Assembly (NCBI GenBank): GCA_040755755.1 | Contig: JBFLZW010000078.1 | Coordinates: 21,328-85,327 of the forward strand | From: a bacterium | Lineage (GTDB): Bacteria > SZUA-182 > DTGQ01 | Length of the DNA: 64,000 nt | Direction of reading: 5' to 3' | Part shown: piece after piece, positions 35,927 to 45,301 of the stretch | How positions within the stretch are numbered: position 1 is the first letter of the stretch | Layout of the letters: every line of letters begins with the position of its first letter | The notes under the pieces: generated by a model | Databases searched by the model: none | Told to the model about the DNA's origin: nothing | What the model saw: the letters and a program-made list of their open reading frames with translations, nothing else | Made by a program: the position numbers and the translations under genes

Positions 35927-37867
35927 TTAATCTTTCCAAAGGTTATTGGCAGCATAGCGCAAAACCACCTCACAGCAGTGGGGGCAGTAATTATTGAATT
36001 CAATCATGGTCTTGACCATAATCTCGTATTTTTCGTTCTGCTCCCTGTCCCGGGTTTTGGCTTTGGTGACAATGCGCGAAAGATCCCGGACCGAGGTCAT
36101 CAGTTTTTTCTCGATGGCATCGCGAAGCGGTGCATAAGACTTGTAATTCACTTTTTCACCACGCCTGAGCAGGGCGAACATATAACTGGTGACATCCTGC
36201 CGGAAGCCTTCAGCCGCAGAGACGGTAATGCCGATCTGCTCCTCGATGGAGCGAAGAAGCTTCTGATCAGGCTCAAGCTCTTCCTTGGTATTGGGGTCCT
36301 TGACTTTGGTCCGGTTCACGTAGGCTTCGGCATGGTCCAGGTAATTCTGGAACAGGGTTTCCGCCTGCTCGGCATAGGAATGGACGAAAGCCTTGGTGAC
36401 TTCCTTTTCCAGGATATCCAGATACTCCTTGTGCAGGGTGTCCTGCAAAAAGCCAAGATAGCGCTTTCGCACATCATCGGCCAGGCTCATCTCCTTCACC
36501 TGGGCGATCATGGCCTCGCGGATGGAAATGGGGTTGATGCAGTTATGCTCGGCCTCCGAGATGGCATTATCGATGCTCTTCATGACAAAGCGGGTGGAGA
36601 TGCCGGACATTCCTTCATTGACTGCCTCTTCCCGCAGCTCTTCGGCATCGATCTTCTGGTGATAGCCCTTTTCGACGATTTCCTGGCCATTATAGAGCTT
36701 CAGCTTGGTCATCAGGTCGCACTTGTTGGTGGGCTGAAGCCTGGTCAGAATGGCGAACATCGAGGCGATCTCGATGGTATGGGGAGCGATATGCGCCGTA
36801 AATTTGCTCCGGTTAATAATCTTTTTGTATATTTTGACTTCCTCGTCCAGCTCCATCACATAGGGAACTTCCACCTTGACGATACGGTCAAGAATGGCTT
36901 CGTTGGTGTGGTCCGCTTTGAATTTCTCCCACTCGGCTTCATTGGAATGGGCCAGAATCACGCCGTCGAAGTAAATCATCGAGTGCTTGCCGGGCGCAGG
37001 AATCATTTTTTCCTGGGTGGCCGTGATCATGGTATGCAGATACTCAGTTTCATTTTTGAACACCTCGATGAATTCCACAATTCCCCGGTTTCCGGCGTTA
37101 AAAGCACCGTTCAGGGAGAGAACTCGCGGGTCATCTTCTGAGTACAGGTCAAGTTTGGAAATATCCTCACTGCCGATCAGGATTGAGGTGTCCTGGTTGT
37201 TGGGATCAACCGGCGGAACAACGCCGATTCCCCGGCGCGAGCGAATGGAAAAATCCACGGTTTCCACGGGGAATTTCTCGTATTCCTTATTAAATTCGTT
37301 TTTCAGACGGAACCGGCAGATAGGACAGAGGTCTCCTTCAATGGGAATGCCAAGGAGCTTTGAAAAATCTTCCCGCAGATGGTGCGGGAGGAGATGGAGG
37401 GGCTCCTCATGCATCGGACACCCCTTCAGGCAGTAGATGGGGTCCGTCTCCTCAAGACCGGCTTTCAGCTTCTCCATCAGGCTCGATTTTCCGGCTCCCA
37501 CCGGGCCTACCAGATACAGTACCTGCCTGCTTTCCTCACCACCCATGGAGGCAGAGTGAAAGTAGCGGACAATCTGATTGATCACCTTATCCATGCCGAA
37601 AAATTCATTCTCGAAAAAGGCATACTTGCGCACGGTCTCGTGCCGTCGAAGCCTGCGCAGCCTCGGATTATCTTCCGGATGCTCTACCCGGACTCCCGGT
37701 TCGGTAATTACCTTGTAAAGACGGCCATGAGCCAGTTGAGCAATGGCAGGATTTTCTTTCAGTATTTCCAGGTAATCAAGAAATGTTCCTTCGAAATGCT
37801 TTCGATTGCGCTCTTCTCGATCCTTTCGGATCAGCGTTTTAAAATCGACATTATTCGACACAGACAT
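35927..37867 (-). CDS. prkA: PrkA-family serine protein kinase / AAA ATPase
   Basis: A 646-aa protein. The N-terminal part contains the AAA-type Walker A LVGPVGAGKSSLMEKL (about residues 117-132), a Walker-B-like region near IVEFIEVFKNETEYLHTMIT, and the PrkA-specific segments GCPMHEEPLHLLPHHLREDF and CPICRFRLKNEF. The C-terminal region is PrkA kinase-like and ends near FNNYCPHCCEVVLRYAANNL. PrkA (YeaG in E. coli) affects stationary-phase adaptation, and AAA+ protease function has been reported for a Bacillus homologue. A 677-aa open frame on the opposite strand is a shadow. It is the first gene of the operon; the 515-bp upstream gap probably holds its promoter. Confidence 0.96.
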   Translation of the reverse strand: MSVSNNVDFKTLIRKDREERNRKHFEGTFLDYLEILKENPAIAQLAHGRLYKVITEPGVRVEHPEDNPRLRRLRRHETVRKYAFFENEFFGMDKVINQIVRYFHSASMGGEESRQVLYLVGPVGAGKSSLMEKLKAGLEETDPIYCLKGCPMHEEPLHLLPHHLREDFSKLLGIPIEGDLCPICRFRLKNEFNKEYEKFPVETVDFSIRSRRGIGVVPPVDPNNQDTSILIGSEDISKLDLYSEDDPRVLSLNGAFNAGNRGIVEFIEVFKNETEYLHTMITATQEKMIPAPGKHSMIYFDGVILAHSNEAEWEKFKADHTNEAILDRIVKVEVPYVMELDEEVKIYKKIINRSKFTAHIAPHTIEIASMFAILTRLQPTNKCDLMTKLKLYNGQEIVEKGYHQKIDAEELREEAVNEGMSGISTRFVMKSIDNAISEAEHNCINPISIREAMIAQVKEMSLADDVRKRYLGFLQDTLHKEYLDILEKEVTKAFVHSYAEQAETLFQNYLDHAEAYVNRTKVKDPNTKEELEPDQKLLRSIEEQIGITVSAAEGFRQDVTSYMFALLRRGEKVNYKSYAPLRDAIEKKLMTSVRDLSRIVTKAKTRDREQNEKYEIMVKTMIEFNNYCPHCCEVVLRYAANNLWKD

Positions 37868-38382
37868 GTTTTTCCTCCCTGCGACCTCTCCTTAATAAGT
37901 AAGGATACAGTCAAAAAATCTTATAAATACTTAACCTGGTGGTAAAAATCGATCCCCGTGGCAATATTGTGGCAATATGAGGATCTTAAGCAAGCAAAGG
38001 TACAATACAAGTAAATGCATAAAACTTGCCAATACAATTCCACCAAGAATATATTTACTTACTCCTATATCAGAGATCAATATGGCAACTAACTTAATAG
38101 ACGGACTCTTATCCTATTATGTTATTGGATGAAAAAAACAAAATCAAGGACGAGATAGAAAGCAGGATTGTTTAATTTTAGAACATGGGTGGTCAGATAA
38201 GTGGCAGGGGGAGGAGGGAAGGCTCATAAGTACAGGAGAAGGTTCACAATGTCGGTTTTTTGGTTAATGCGTTGAATTTGCTGTTATTAATAGCAGCCCT
38301 TTCCTCCTCGTCCCTGAAGGGGAGAGGGCTCTTTTGGTAAGTAGCCTGCTGTTCATGACATTGCCCTCCTGATGGACGACAA
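37868..38382. other. Intergenic region upstream of prkA
   Basis: A/T-rich, with no gene seen. GTGGCAATAT occurs twice in 37960-37980. A GC-rich palindrome with AGCCCT/AGGGCT arms lies at 38295-38330. I cannot point to a clear promoter. Confidence 0.4.
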
Positions 38383-39066
38383 TTAAAATTCCCAATCTGG
38401 CCCTGGGCATTCGACAGTTATAATATCGTTCCTGGTTGGGTGTTTGAAGGTCAGAGATTTAGCCAAAAGCCGGATAGTGTTATCGGGAAGGGGTGACGGA
38501 GCGCCATATTTGACATCGCCGACAACAGGGTGTCCTGCGGCAGCCAGTTGAGCACGGATCTGGTGTTTTCGTCCGGTGTGGAGGGTGATCTCAAGGAGGG
38601 ATTTCCCCTTGTGCTCCTTCAGGGTCCTATAGAACAATACCGCATTTCGGGCTCCTGGATCTGACTCTTCGGCCAGTCTGGCCCCTTTGTCTTCCCTCTT
38701 GAGAAAAGAGAGCAAAGAACCTTCTGCCGGACTCATCTCCCCATACACTTGTGCCCAGTATATTTTAGTAATACTCCGGGAGCGAAACTGCTCCGACAGC
38801 CGGGAGGCGCCTTTGGATGTTTTGGCCATGACGACCACTCCGGACACCGGGCGGTCAAGGCGGTGGATCAGGCCAAGAAAGACGTTCCCTGGCTTTTTGT
38901 ACCTATCTTTGATATACTGTCTGATCATATCCATCAGGGAGATGTCTCCGGAAATATCCCCCTGGACCAGAACACCGCCAGGTTTATACACGGCAATGAT
39001 ATGATTGTCTTCATAGAGAATGTTCAGATTCTCCTGCCCCGGCAGGGAAAAGGATTTTGTGACCAT
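38383..39066 (-). CDS. RluA-family RNA pseudouridine synthase
   Basis: A 227-aa enzyme that converts uridine to pseudouridine in rRNA or tRNA. The catalytic motif HRLDRPVSGVVVMAKTSKGA contains the nucleophilic Asp. Other motifs are NILYEDNHIIAVYKPGGVLV, LITLHTGRKHQIRAQLAAAG (as LEITLHTGRKHQIRAQLA) and HPVVGDVKYGA. The protein lacks an S4 domain. The frame is open from a TTG at 39081, but ATG 39066 behind AGGA is preferred. Exact target (RluC/RluD/TruC-type site) cannot be told. It is divergent from the RNA methyltransferase fusion gene at 39114, so a small RNA-modification cluster is likely. Confidence 0.92.
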   Translation of the reverse strand: MVTKSFSLPGQENLNILYEDNHIIAVYKPGGVLVQGDISGDISLMDMIRQYIKDRYKKPGNVFLGLIHRLDRPVSGVVVMAKTSKGASRLSEQFRSRSITKIYWAQVYGEMSPAEGSLLSFLKREDKGARLAEESDPGARNAVLFYRTLKEHKGKSLLEITLHTGRKHQIRAQLAAAGHPVVGDVKYGAPSPLPDNTIRLLAKSLTFKHPTRNDIITVECPGPDWEF

Positions 39067-39113
39067 ACGATGGGTCCTCAATCAGCGAAAAATACAACAA
39101 AAAACAGATCAAT

Positions 39114-40748
39114 ATGGCAAAGAACAGAGCGAAACGGACAACAAAAGGAACAGAAAGGCATAAAGCCGGCCTTCGGCCTGACAGCGGGAAGCTTCAGCAC
39201 CGCGAGAAACTTTCTGGCCGGGAAAAACTTCCTGCCCGGGAGAAACTTACCCCTGGGCTGCCCTCACTCAAAGAGTGGTTCCAGAGGAGTAATCTATCAC
39301 TTACCGACAGGCAATACAAGCAGCTTTGGCAGTATCATAACCTGCTGCGGAAAAAAAACAAAGAGTATGACCTGACCCGCATCGTTCAGTTCGATACCAT
39401 GGTTCTAAAGCATTATATCGACAGCATCCTGGTTGCCAGGCTTCTGGACTGGAACCTCCCCTCCCCCCTTCTTGATCTTGGTACCGGTGCAGGACTGCCA
39501 GCCATTCCGCTGAAAATTGCCTGCCCTGAGACCGAATTCATCCTTTCCGAGGGGCGGCATAAAAGGATTCAGTTCCTGCATGAAGTGGTGGAAGCCCTGG
39601 ATTTGCAGAAAATCGAAATTTACGGCCATAAAACTTCTGCCTCTTTCAGCCGTCCAATCAGGGGAGTCATTACCCGGGCTGTTGAGCCTATGGCCGAAAC
39701 TCTGGCCAAGGTAAAAAAAAGCCTGCAACCGGGAGGATGGGCGATCTTCATGAAAGGTCCCCAGTGCGACGGGGAAATTGCAGAAGCAACTGAGAGCATG
39801 GGACGCTTTTACCGGCTCGACCGGGATGTTGCCTACACCATTCCCCATACTCCCCATCAGCGACGGCTGGTTATCTTCGAGCGGCTCTCTGACCCGATGG
39901 AAGCTGAACCGGGGAAACATCGGATACCGCTCATAGAAAGCCCGGCCAATGAAACCTTCAAGCAAATAAAAGCCCTTTTGACCTCACGGGGGATAAAAAA
40001 AGAAGGTCATGCTCTGGTGTTCGGTCAAAAAATCATCGCTGAGATCATGCGGGATTTCCCCGGCCTGTGCACCGGCCTGATTCTCTCACCATCAGAGGAA
40101 AAAGCCGGTGAGCAGGGTTTACCGGAAGACATCCTCAGGGAACTTCACCTCGATCCTGGGCAGGTGTCCCTCTACCGCTTAAGCCGTCCCCTCTACCGCG
40201 AGCTGGATATCTTCGGAACCGGGGCCGATATTCTGGTAGTGCGAACACCTTCTCTCCAAACCTGGCAGGCAGATGAAACCACGCCGGGATGCACCCTGAT
40301 GATTCCCTTTCAGGACCCTGAAAATACCGGCGCGGTTATTCGAAGTGCAGCCGCTTTCGGGGTCAGGGAGATCATCCTGCTTCAGGAAGCAGCCAATCCC
40401 TATCACCCCAAAAGCATCAGGGCCGGTGGAAGTGCTGTCTTTCGAGTGAGTTATCGCAAGGGCCCATCCATTCAGGAGATTCAGCCGCTTATCCAGGCAG
40501 CGCGCAGAAAGGAAGTCCATCTGATTACCCTGTCTATGGAGGGAGCTGATATCAGCCGGTTTGAATTTCCGGACAGCTTCATCCTGCTGCCCGGCCTCGA
40601 AGGCCCCGGCCTGCCCCAAGACCTCAGGTCCCAGGCCCTGGCCACCCCTCTGGCCATCCCCATGGAGCCCGGCCTTGAGTCGCTGAATGCAGCTACGTCT
40701 GCGGCCATCGCCCTGTATGAATGGAGGAGGAAAAGGAGGAAAGAATAA
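39114..40748 (+). CDS. Fused RsmG-type and SPOUT (TrmH/RlmB-type) RNA methyltransferase
   Basis: A single 544-aa frame joins two RNA methyltransferases. Residues about 50-262 match RsmG/GidB (16S rRNA m7G527): YDLTRIVQFDTMVLKHYIDS, then LLDLGTGAGLPAIPLKIACP for SAM binding, EGRHKRIQFLHEVV and GVITRAVEPMAETLAKVKKS. Residues about 280-544 match TrmH/RlmB. There is an L30e-like N-domain (ESPANETFKQIKALLTSRGI) and then the SPOUT knot motifs NTGAVIRSAAAFGV, LLPGLEGPGLP and IPMEPGLESLNAATSAAIAL. All SPOUT motif residues appear intact. An N-terminal basic tail (1-50) precedes RsmG. I know of no well-described enzyme with this fusion. Its SPOUT target (rRNA 2'-O-methylation or tRNA G18) is open. Confidence 0.9.
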   Translation: MAKNRAKRTTKGTERHKAGLRPDSGKLQHREKLSGREKLPAREKLTPGLPSLKEWFQRSNLSLTDRQYKQLWQYHNLLRKKNKEYDLTRIVQFDTMVLKHYIDSILVARLLDWNLPSPLLDLGTGAGLPAIPLKIACPETEFILSEGRHKRIQFLHEVVEALDLQKIEIYGHKTSASFSRPIRGVITRAVEPMAETLAKVKKSLQPGGWAIFMKGPQCDGEIAEATESMGRFYRLDRDVAYTIPHTPHQRRLVIFERLSDPMEAEPGKHRIPLIESPANETFKQIKALLTSRGIKKEGHALVFGQKIIAEIMRDFPGLCTGLILSPSEEKAGEQGLPEDILRELHLDPGQVSLYRLSRPLYRELDIFGTGADILVVRTPSLQTWQADETTPGCTLMIPFQDPENTGAVIRSAAAFGVREIILLQEAANPYHPKSIRAGGSAVFRVSYRKGPSIQEIQPLIQAARRKEVHLITLSMEGADISRFEFPDSFILLPGLEGPGLPQDLRSQALATPLAIPMEPGLESLNAATSAAIALYEWRRKRRKE

Positions 40749-40771
40749 TAGAAAAGGTTTATTGATACGGC

Positions 40772-41332
40772 CTATTGATGGTGAATGATCCTTTCGTGTT
40801 CTTCAAATCCTGCAGCCACCATTTCCAATTTCTTGTCCAGCCGATCTATTTTTCTATCCAGATGGTCCGTCTTTTCATCTATCTTTTTATCGAGTTGGAT
40901 GACCTTCTTATCGAGTTGGATGACCTTCTTATCAAGTCGGGCGACCTTCTTATCAAGTTGGATGACCTTCTTATCAAGTTGGATGACCTTTTTATCAAGT
41001 TGGATGACCTTCTTATCAAGTTGGACGACCTTCTTATCAAGTTGGACGACCTTCTTATCAAGTTGGATGACCTTCTTATCAAGTTGAGCTATCTTTTTAT
41101 CGAGTTGCTTATGCATGGTAAATATCATAGCCTGGGTTTCGTCAATTCTTTTATCCAGTTCCTCTGTCCGCCTGTCCAGCTTTTCACTTAAAGAGGCTAC
41201 TCCTTCAGCTACCACCTGAACCTTACCGGTAAGATCCTCAACCACGATGCCAAACCGATGCATAGTATCTTCCATGATACCAAACCGATGCATCATAACA
41301 CTTTCAATAAATTCTTTCAGTTCACTATCCAT
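40772..41332 (-). CDS. Coiled-coil protein of 11 near-identical heptads
   Basis: A 186-aa cytoplasmic protein with no membrane segment. The N-terminus contains MHRFGIMEDTMHRFGIVVED, a short duplicated element. A long coiled coil follows. Residues 76-152 are eleven heptads of the form QLDKKVI/V/A, and the C-terminal part continues with DEKTDHLDRKIDRLDKKLEM. Predicted structure is an extended parallel coil with Leu at core positions. Function is unknown; related repeat proteins are often called t-SNARE-like or apolipoprotein-like by similarity only. It is convergent with the RsmG-SPOUT gene (24-bp gap). No clear ribosome binding site can be assigned. Confidence 0.7.
   Translation of the reverse strand: MDSELKEFIESVMMHRFGIMEDTMHRFGIVVEDLTGKVQVVAEGVASLSEKLDRRTEELDKRIDETQAMIFTMHKQLDKKIAQLDKKVIQLDKKVVQLDKKVVQLDKKVIQLDKKVIQLDKKVIQLDKKVARLDKKVIQLDKKVIQLDKKIDEKTDHLDRKIDRLDKKLEMVAAGFEEHERIIHHQ
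40877..41107 (-). repeat. 21-bp minisatellite, 11 units, in frame
   Basis: Eleven 21-bp units (AAGTTGGATGACCTTCTTAT core on the plus strand) each encode one heptad. Units differ at a few positions (GGATGA or GGACGA, TCAAG or TCGAG). The repeat is in frame, so copy-number change would alter coil length without a frameshift. Confidence 0.9.
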
Positions 41333-42053
41333 GCTTTATATCCTTATTTTTTACTCCCCTCCCTTTATTTGTGAAAACAAGAAGCCGGAGGAAAAGACGA
41401 ATGAGAACCTGTGATACAGGAGTCCCATGCCTTTTTCGTTATTCTACAATATAAACCGGGAAATTGCAAACAGCTTGTTCAAGCAAATTGAGCATGACCT
41501 TAAGTTCCTGGATTCAGCTATGGCTGCGGCTATTATGGCTCTGCGGCTGTTGCCTTTATGGTATGAGTAAGCAGTATAAATGAAGAAGGAGACAAGGCAG
41601 CAGCAATAAGCCATTGGGATTCACTTTCGACTTGCTAAAGTTAACTGGAGTTATTATAATTTATCAATAGATTGCCTTATCTCGAAGAGAAGTTCCCCGG
41701 TAAAGTTATTGCTGGAGGAAAAATGGGTTTATTCCTCCCATTTTTCCGGTAAGGAGGTGAGATTGGATAAATAGAGATCATTAGTCTTAACGACCTGCGT
41801 GCATTATTCAATCTACAATTCAAGACTCAATAGTGTTGTACTCGATGATGAGCCCATTTGGTCCATCATCCAGTCCGCGCCTCCCCCCAACGGAACAAGA
41901 TGGCCACGGCAATGATACTCTCTTTCCCCCACAATCCATACACACAGCAGGACTCAGCGCCACCGCATTTACTCTGATACAAGCCACGATGATATAAACC
42001 CATGCCAAGGGCTCATGAACCAATCAGCTTTATCATTGGAAGGAGATAAGACC
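41333..42053. other. Long leader region of the cohesin-dockerin gene
   Basis: No gene is visible apart from weak shadows. It contains a near-consensus promoter (41632-41660) and an 11-bp perfect hairpin GGAAAAATGGG / CCCATTTTTCC (41717-41727 and 41737-41747). A Shine-Dalgarno-like GTAAGGAGGTGAG follows at about 41749. The transcript would carry a leader of nearly 390 nt before the start codon. Confidence 0.5.
41632..41660 (+). promoter_or_regulatory. Probable sigma-70 promoter of the cohesin-dockerin gene
   Basis: TTGCTA (41632-41637), a 17-bp spacer and consensus TATAAT (41655-41660). Confidence 0.55.
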
Positions 42054-44243
42054 ATGCAACATAACACCGGAAGCAGTACTGTCTTCTTGAATCAAGGCTT
42101 GGGGAGGATACCTGCCGCTGATAAGTTCGCATTCAAACTCGTGCCACTCATGGTGGCTGTCATTCTTCTGTTGATGATCTCAGCAGGTATGGCTGCCGAT
42201 TCTGCTACCTGTCCGCCACCTGACGGTACTCCAAAGAATGGTGATGCCAACGGAGACGGATGTAATGATTGGCTTATCGATAGAGAGACCGACCGCCAGG
42301 GAAACCAGGTGGAAGTCTGGTGTCTGGACCTGGGGGCTGCTGGTCCCGGTGGCGGTGATTCCTTTGGCTACAGGTATATCCCCCAAGGGGGAACGCCTGT
42401 CTGGGTAGGCAAGTGTGCATTTAATGGCGGAATTAACCGGTACAGCAAGTCCATGGATCCCAATACCGGTCAATGGAAGGGATTGCAGTGGAAAAACTGG
42501 GATGATAGCAGTACTGATGGTGAAGGAACACCAGGGGTGATCGATGACTGGTTTTGGACCTATGATATACCCCAGAGAAAGTTGACTACCAAAAAAACGC
42601 ACGATAACAGAACCATTGCTCAACAGGATGGCAATGCGCCGGTGGATTTTGGCGATATTACCTTCGCGAGTCTGCCCGTTCAAGGCCCTGACAATAATAT
42701 CCTGGCCCTGATGGTTGATCCGGTTATCACCCTGGTCAATCTCTCCACCGGCCCGCTCTGGCATTATGGCCTGCGCACGCCGCCAGCCCATAGTGAGTAC
42801 AGCATCGATCCCTGGCTGCTGGCGACCGAGATCAAAGCAGGTGACAGGCTGATCATGAAGGGTCTAGACGCTGTCGAGGCTTACGTTGAGGGAACCGCAG
42901 CGCTCCCTGAATTTGGTGCCTGGATGCTCACCTCCATGACTGAGGACTCGGTTACCTTCACGGCCTCAGTTGATGCCATTATTCCACCAGGCACCTTGAT
43001 CGATGGTTTCAGCTTTTTCAGCACAGGTTCCGGAGGGCAGATCGAGTGGATGACAGCCGGTGAGAAGATCAGCTTTGTCGAAAAAGTATATGGTCCTGTT
43101 GCCCAGCCCTCATCAGGTATGATCTTCAACGAAGATGATTCAGGGATTCTCGATATTGGAGGCACCGCTGCCAGGGCAGGAATGGGCACCCGGATACCAG
43201 TCAGAATCCAATCCACAGCCAGGGACATCTATGCCTTTGGCTTTGATGTAACCTATGATCCAAAGGTGCTGGAGTACACAGGCCATGAGCGGGGATATCT
43301 GGTGGCCTCATTCAATATCTTCGAGGTCAACCGTATCCTTCCCGGCAGGATAAGGATAGGAGGGGTATCAGCTCAATCCGCTATCCCTGCAGGGGCAATC
43401 GGCCACCTGGTCTGGTTGAACTTTACTGTCATTGGCGGCCGGGACAGGGAGTGTTATCCCCTGAGCATTGAGGGAGTGTCCGATGATCTGGCCCGGGCTC
43501 CGGCAAGTGGCGGGTATTTCTGCGTCCACAATTGCACCGGCGATCTCAACGGAGATGGAACAATGACCCCGGGCGATGCCCTCATTGCTTTTCAGTGCTA
43601 CTTGAGCATCGGCCCCTGCCCTGATTGTGCGGATATAAATTATGACGGTCAGGTCACTCCGGCGGATGCACTTTGCATCTTCAGGCAATATATGGGTTCT
43701 CCCGGTTGTTTTCCCGATGAAATCCTCCCCCGGAAAAAGTCCTGCCAGTTAGAGCTTCCGATACCTGACGAGAATATAAGCCTTACCCTTTCTCAACCGG
43801 TTATTAAAGCTCCCGGAGAATCTGTTGCCGGTAAGGTGGTCATTCATGCCGGACAATGGAACAAGGACGAATTGCCCGGCCTTGAATCCTTCAGTTTTGT
43901 CCTGAGGATTGAGGACCCTTCGGTGGCTCTGTTCCCTGACCAGGCCACCTCCTTTGAGCATATTTTTGATTCTTCCCTGATAGCAGACGATGGGTCCTAT
44001 CAATTTGCCTTTAAGCTGGTCGGCTCTCATCCCGGACAGATTTCCGTACTTCCTTCCCTGAAGTGGACAATCCTTGGTGAAGGAGCATGTGCTCTGGCTA
44101 TTAATGGGATTTATGCTGGCTGTGCTCTTGGTGAACAATTGAATAGCAATTGCGTCTGCACAGCTATGGCCGATATGCCCGCTCCTGGATCCTTGGCGTG
44201 CAGTCTGTTTCCGGAAACTTTTCGGGCAGCATGGAGGTCATGA
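42054..44243 (+). CDS. Secreted cohesin-dockerin protein
   Basis: A 729-aa exported protein. ATG 42054 follows AAGGAGATAAG; an upstream in-frame start at 42015 is less likely. A hydrophobic segment (LVPLMVAVILLLMISAGMAA) is the signal peptide, preceded by an unusually long N-region. Residues about 55-360 are an unrecognised beta-rich domain. Residues about 364-490 form a cohesin-like module: GGTAARAGMGTRIPVRIQST, IYAFGFDVTYDPKVLEYTG and IGHLVWLNFTVIGG. A Cys-rich dockerin (about 494-552) follows directly: CTGDLNGDGTMTPGDALIAF and CADINYDGQVTPADALCIF. The C-terminal 175 residues form another beta-sandwich, perhaps a degenerate cohesin. Compare 31612 and 55203. Confidence 0.85.
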   Translation: MQHNTGSSTVFLNQGLGRIPAADKFAFKLVPLMVAVILLLMISAGMAADSATCPPPDGTPKNGDANGDGCNDWLIDRETDRQGNQVEVWCLDLGAAGPGGGDSFGYRYIPQGGTPVWVGKCAFNGGINRYSKSMDPNTGQWKGLQWKNWDDSSTDGEGTPGVIDDWFWTYDIPQRKLTTKKTHDNRTIAQQDGNAPVDFGDITFASLPVQGPDNNILALMVDPVITLVNLSTGPLWHYGLRTPPAHSEYSIDPWLLATEIKAGDRLIMKGLDAVEAYVEGTAALPEFGAWMLTSMTEDSVTFTASVDAIIPPGTLIDGFSFFSTGSGGQIEWMTAGEKISFVEKVYGPVAQPSSGMIFNEDDSGILDIGGTAARAGMGTRIPVRIQSTARDIYAFGFDVTYDPKVLEYTGHERGYLVASFNIFEVNRILPGRIRIGGVSAQSAIPAGAIGHLVWLNFTVIGGRDRECYPLSIEGVSDDLARAPASGGYFCVHNCTGDLNGDGTMTPGDALIAFQCYLSIGPCPDCADINYDGQVTPADALCIFRQYMGSPGCFPDEILPRKKSCQLELPIPDENISLTLSQPVIKAPGESVAGKVVIHAGQWNKDELPGLESFSFVLRIEDPSVALFPDQATSFEHIFDSSLIADDGSYQFAFKLVGSHPGQISVLPSLKWTILGEGACALAINGIYAGCALGEQLNSNCVCTAMADMPAPGSLACSLFPETFRAAWRS

Positions 44244-44321
44244 AATTGTTCAGGCCCTTCGCCCTACTGATGACAGGCATTCGCTGAAATGCCTCTGAGG
44301 TATCAGTGAATTTCCCGTGGA

Positions 44322-44355
44322 GAGAAGGCAAGAGCCGTCCGGATTTTGCCTTCTC
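44322..44355. terminator. Hairpin between convergent genes
   Basis: GAGAAGGCAA (44322-44331) and TTGCCTTCTC (44346-44355) form a perfect 10-bp stem between the cohesin gene and arsM. There is no long U-tract, so termination is likely but not certain. Confidence 0.45.
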
Positions 44356-44376
44356 CCTGTTTAGAGCCTGCTCACG

Positions 44377-45213
44377 TTATATTTTACCCGGCTTGACTCC
44401 ATATACCTTTATGCTCCTGACTATATTTGCAGCCTCTTTCATGGTCTCAGGTGGTATCGATAAGTTATTTATAATTGCTTTTCCCGTAGGATCATTCGCC
44501 ATGCAATCGATAGAAAAAGCTGTTTCATCGACTATCCTGACTTCCTGAAATCCTGCCGTTTTTATCATCTCAAGATATTCATCCCTGAGTATTGCCCCGG
44601 CGAGACAACCGATATATGCCTCAATAGAGTTTTTAATAACATCAGGAAGCTCTCTCAGTAAGACTATATCCGAGACCATCAGCCTGCCGCCTGGTTTTAC
44701 CACTCTGAAGGCTTCCCGAAAGACCCTTCCCTTATTCAGGGACAGGTTGATAACGCAGTTTGAAATCACCGCGTCGACGGAATTATCAGCAACCGGCAGA
44801 TTCTCGATCTCACCAAGTCTGAACTCCACATTTTCATAATCACCTTTCCTGGCGTTTTCTCTTGCCTTTTCAACCATCTCCGGCGTCATATCCACGCCGA
44901 TGACTTTTCCCCTCTTACCAACCTTGTCCGCAGCAAGAAAACAATCGAATCCTGCCCCTGAACCGAGGTCAAGGACAACTTCACCCTCTTGCAGGGAGGC
45001 AAGGGCAATGGGATTTCCGCACCCAAGCCCTAAATTCGCTCCCTCCGGGACTCCCCTTATCTCTTCTTCGGTATAGCCGATCTTTTTACTGATATCGTGT
45101 GCCAGGTCACCGCTTCCACAACAGTGACCTTGGGGAATACAACAGGAACTGCCCTGTTGAGCTATTTTACCATAACTCTCTCGCAATGCTCCCTTCACCT
45201 TGTTGTCTTCCAT
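44377..45213 (-). CDS. arsM: Arsenite S-adenosylmethionine methyltransferase
   Basis: ArsM transfers methyl groups from SAM to As(III), giving methylated and finally volatile arsenicals. The 278-aa protein has the Cys-rich N-terminus [14 protein letters not shown] and the SAM motif [20 protein letters not shown]. Motifs [16 protein letters not shown] and [20 protein letters not shown] follow, and the latter carries the conserved As-binding Cys. Another Cys lies in [11 protein letters not shown]. The open frame reaches 45312, but ATG 45213 with GGGAGGTAATTACC upstream is chosen. It is the last gene of the ars cluster. The arsenite-binding cysteines appear complete. Confidence 0.95.
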   Translation of the reverse strand: MEDNKVKGALRESYGKIAQQGSSCCIPQGHCCGSGDLAHDISKKIGYTEEEIRGVPEGANLGLGCGNPIALASLQEGEVVLDLGSGAGFDCFLAADKVGKRGKVIGVDMTPEMVEKARENARKGDYENVEFRLGEIENLPVADNSVDAVISNCVINLSLNKGRVFREAFRVVKPGGRLMVSDIVLLRELPDVIKNSIEAYIGCLAGAILRDEYLEMIKTAGFQEVRIVDETAFSIDCMANDPTGKAIINNLSIPPETMKEAANIVRSIKVYGVKPGKI

Positions 45214-45301
45214 GGTAATTACCTCCCTAGCGATTTTGTATCCATTATACCACAGATACGAAGGCTTATGTAATTCGGCGACCTCTCCGGCAGGCTGGCT
45301 G

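Noticed and set aside
35108-37141. 677-aa open frame on the plus strand across yeaH and prkA
   Set aside because: It is antisense to two strongly supported genes (PrkA and DUF444 motifs), and its translation has no domain or signal.
40877-41107. CRISPR-like array of about 21-bp units
   Set aside because: Units are contiguous with no spacers and encode one coil heptad each, so it is a coding minisatellite.
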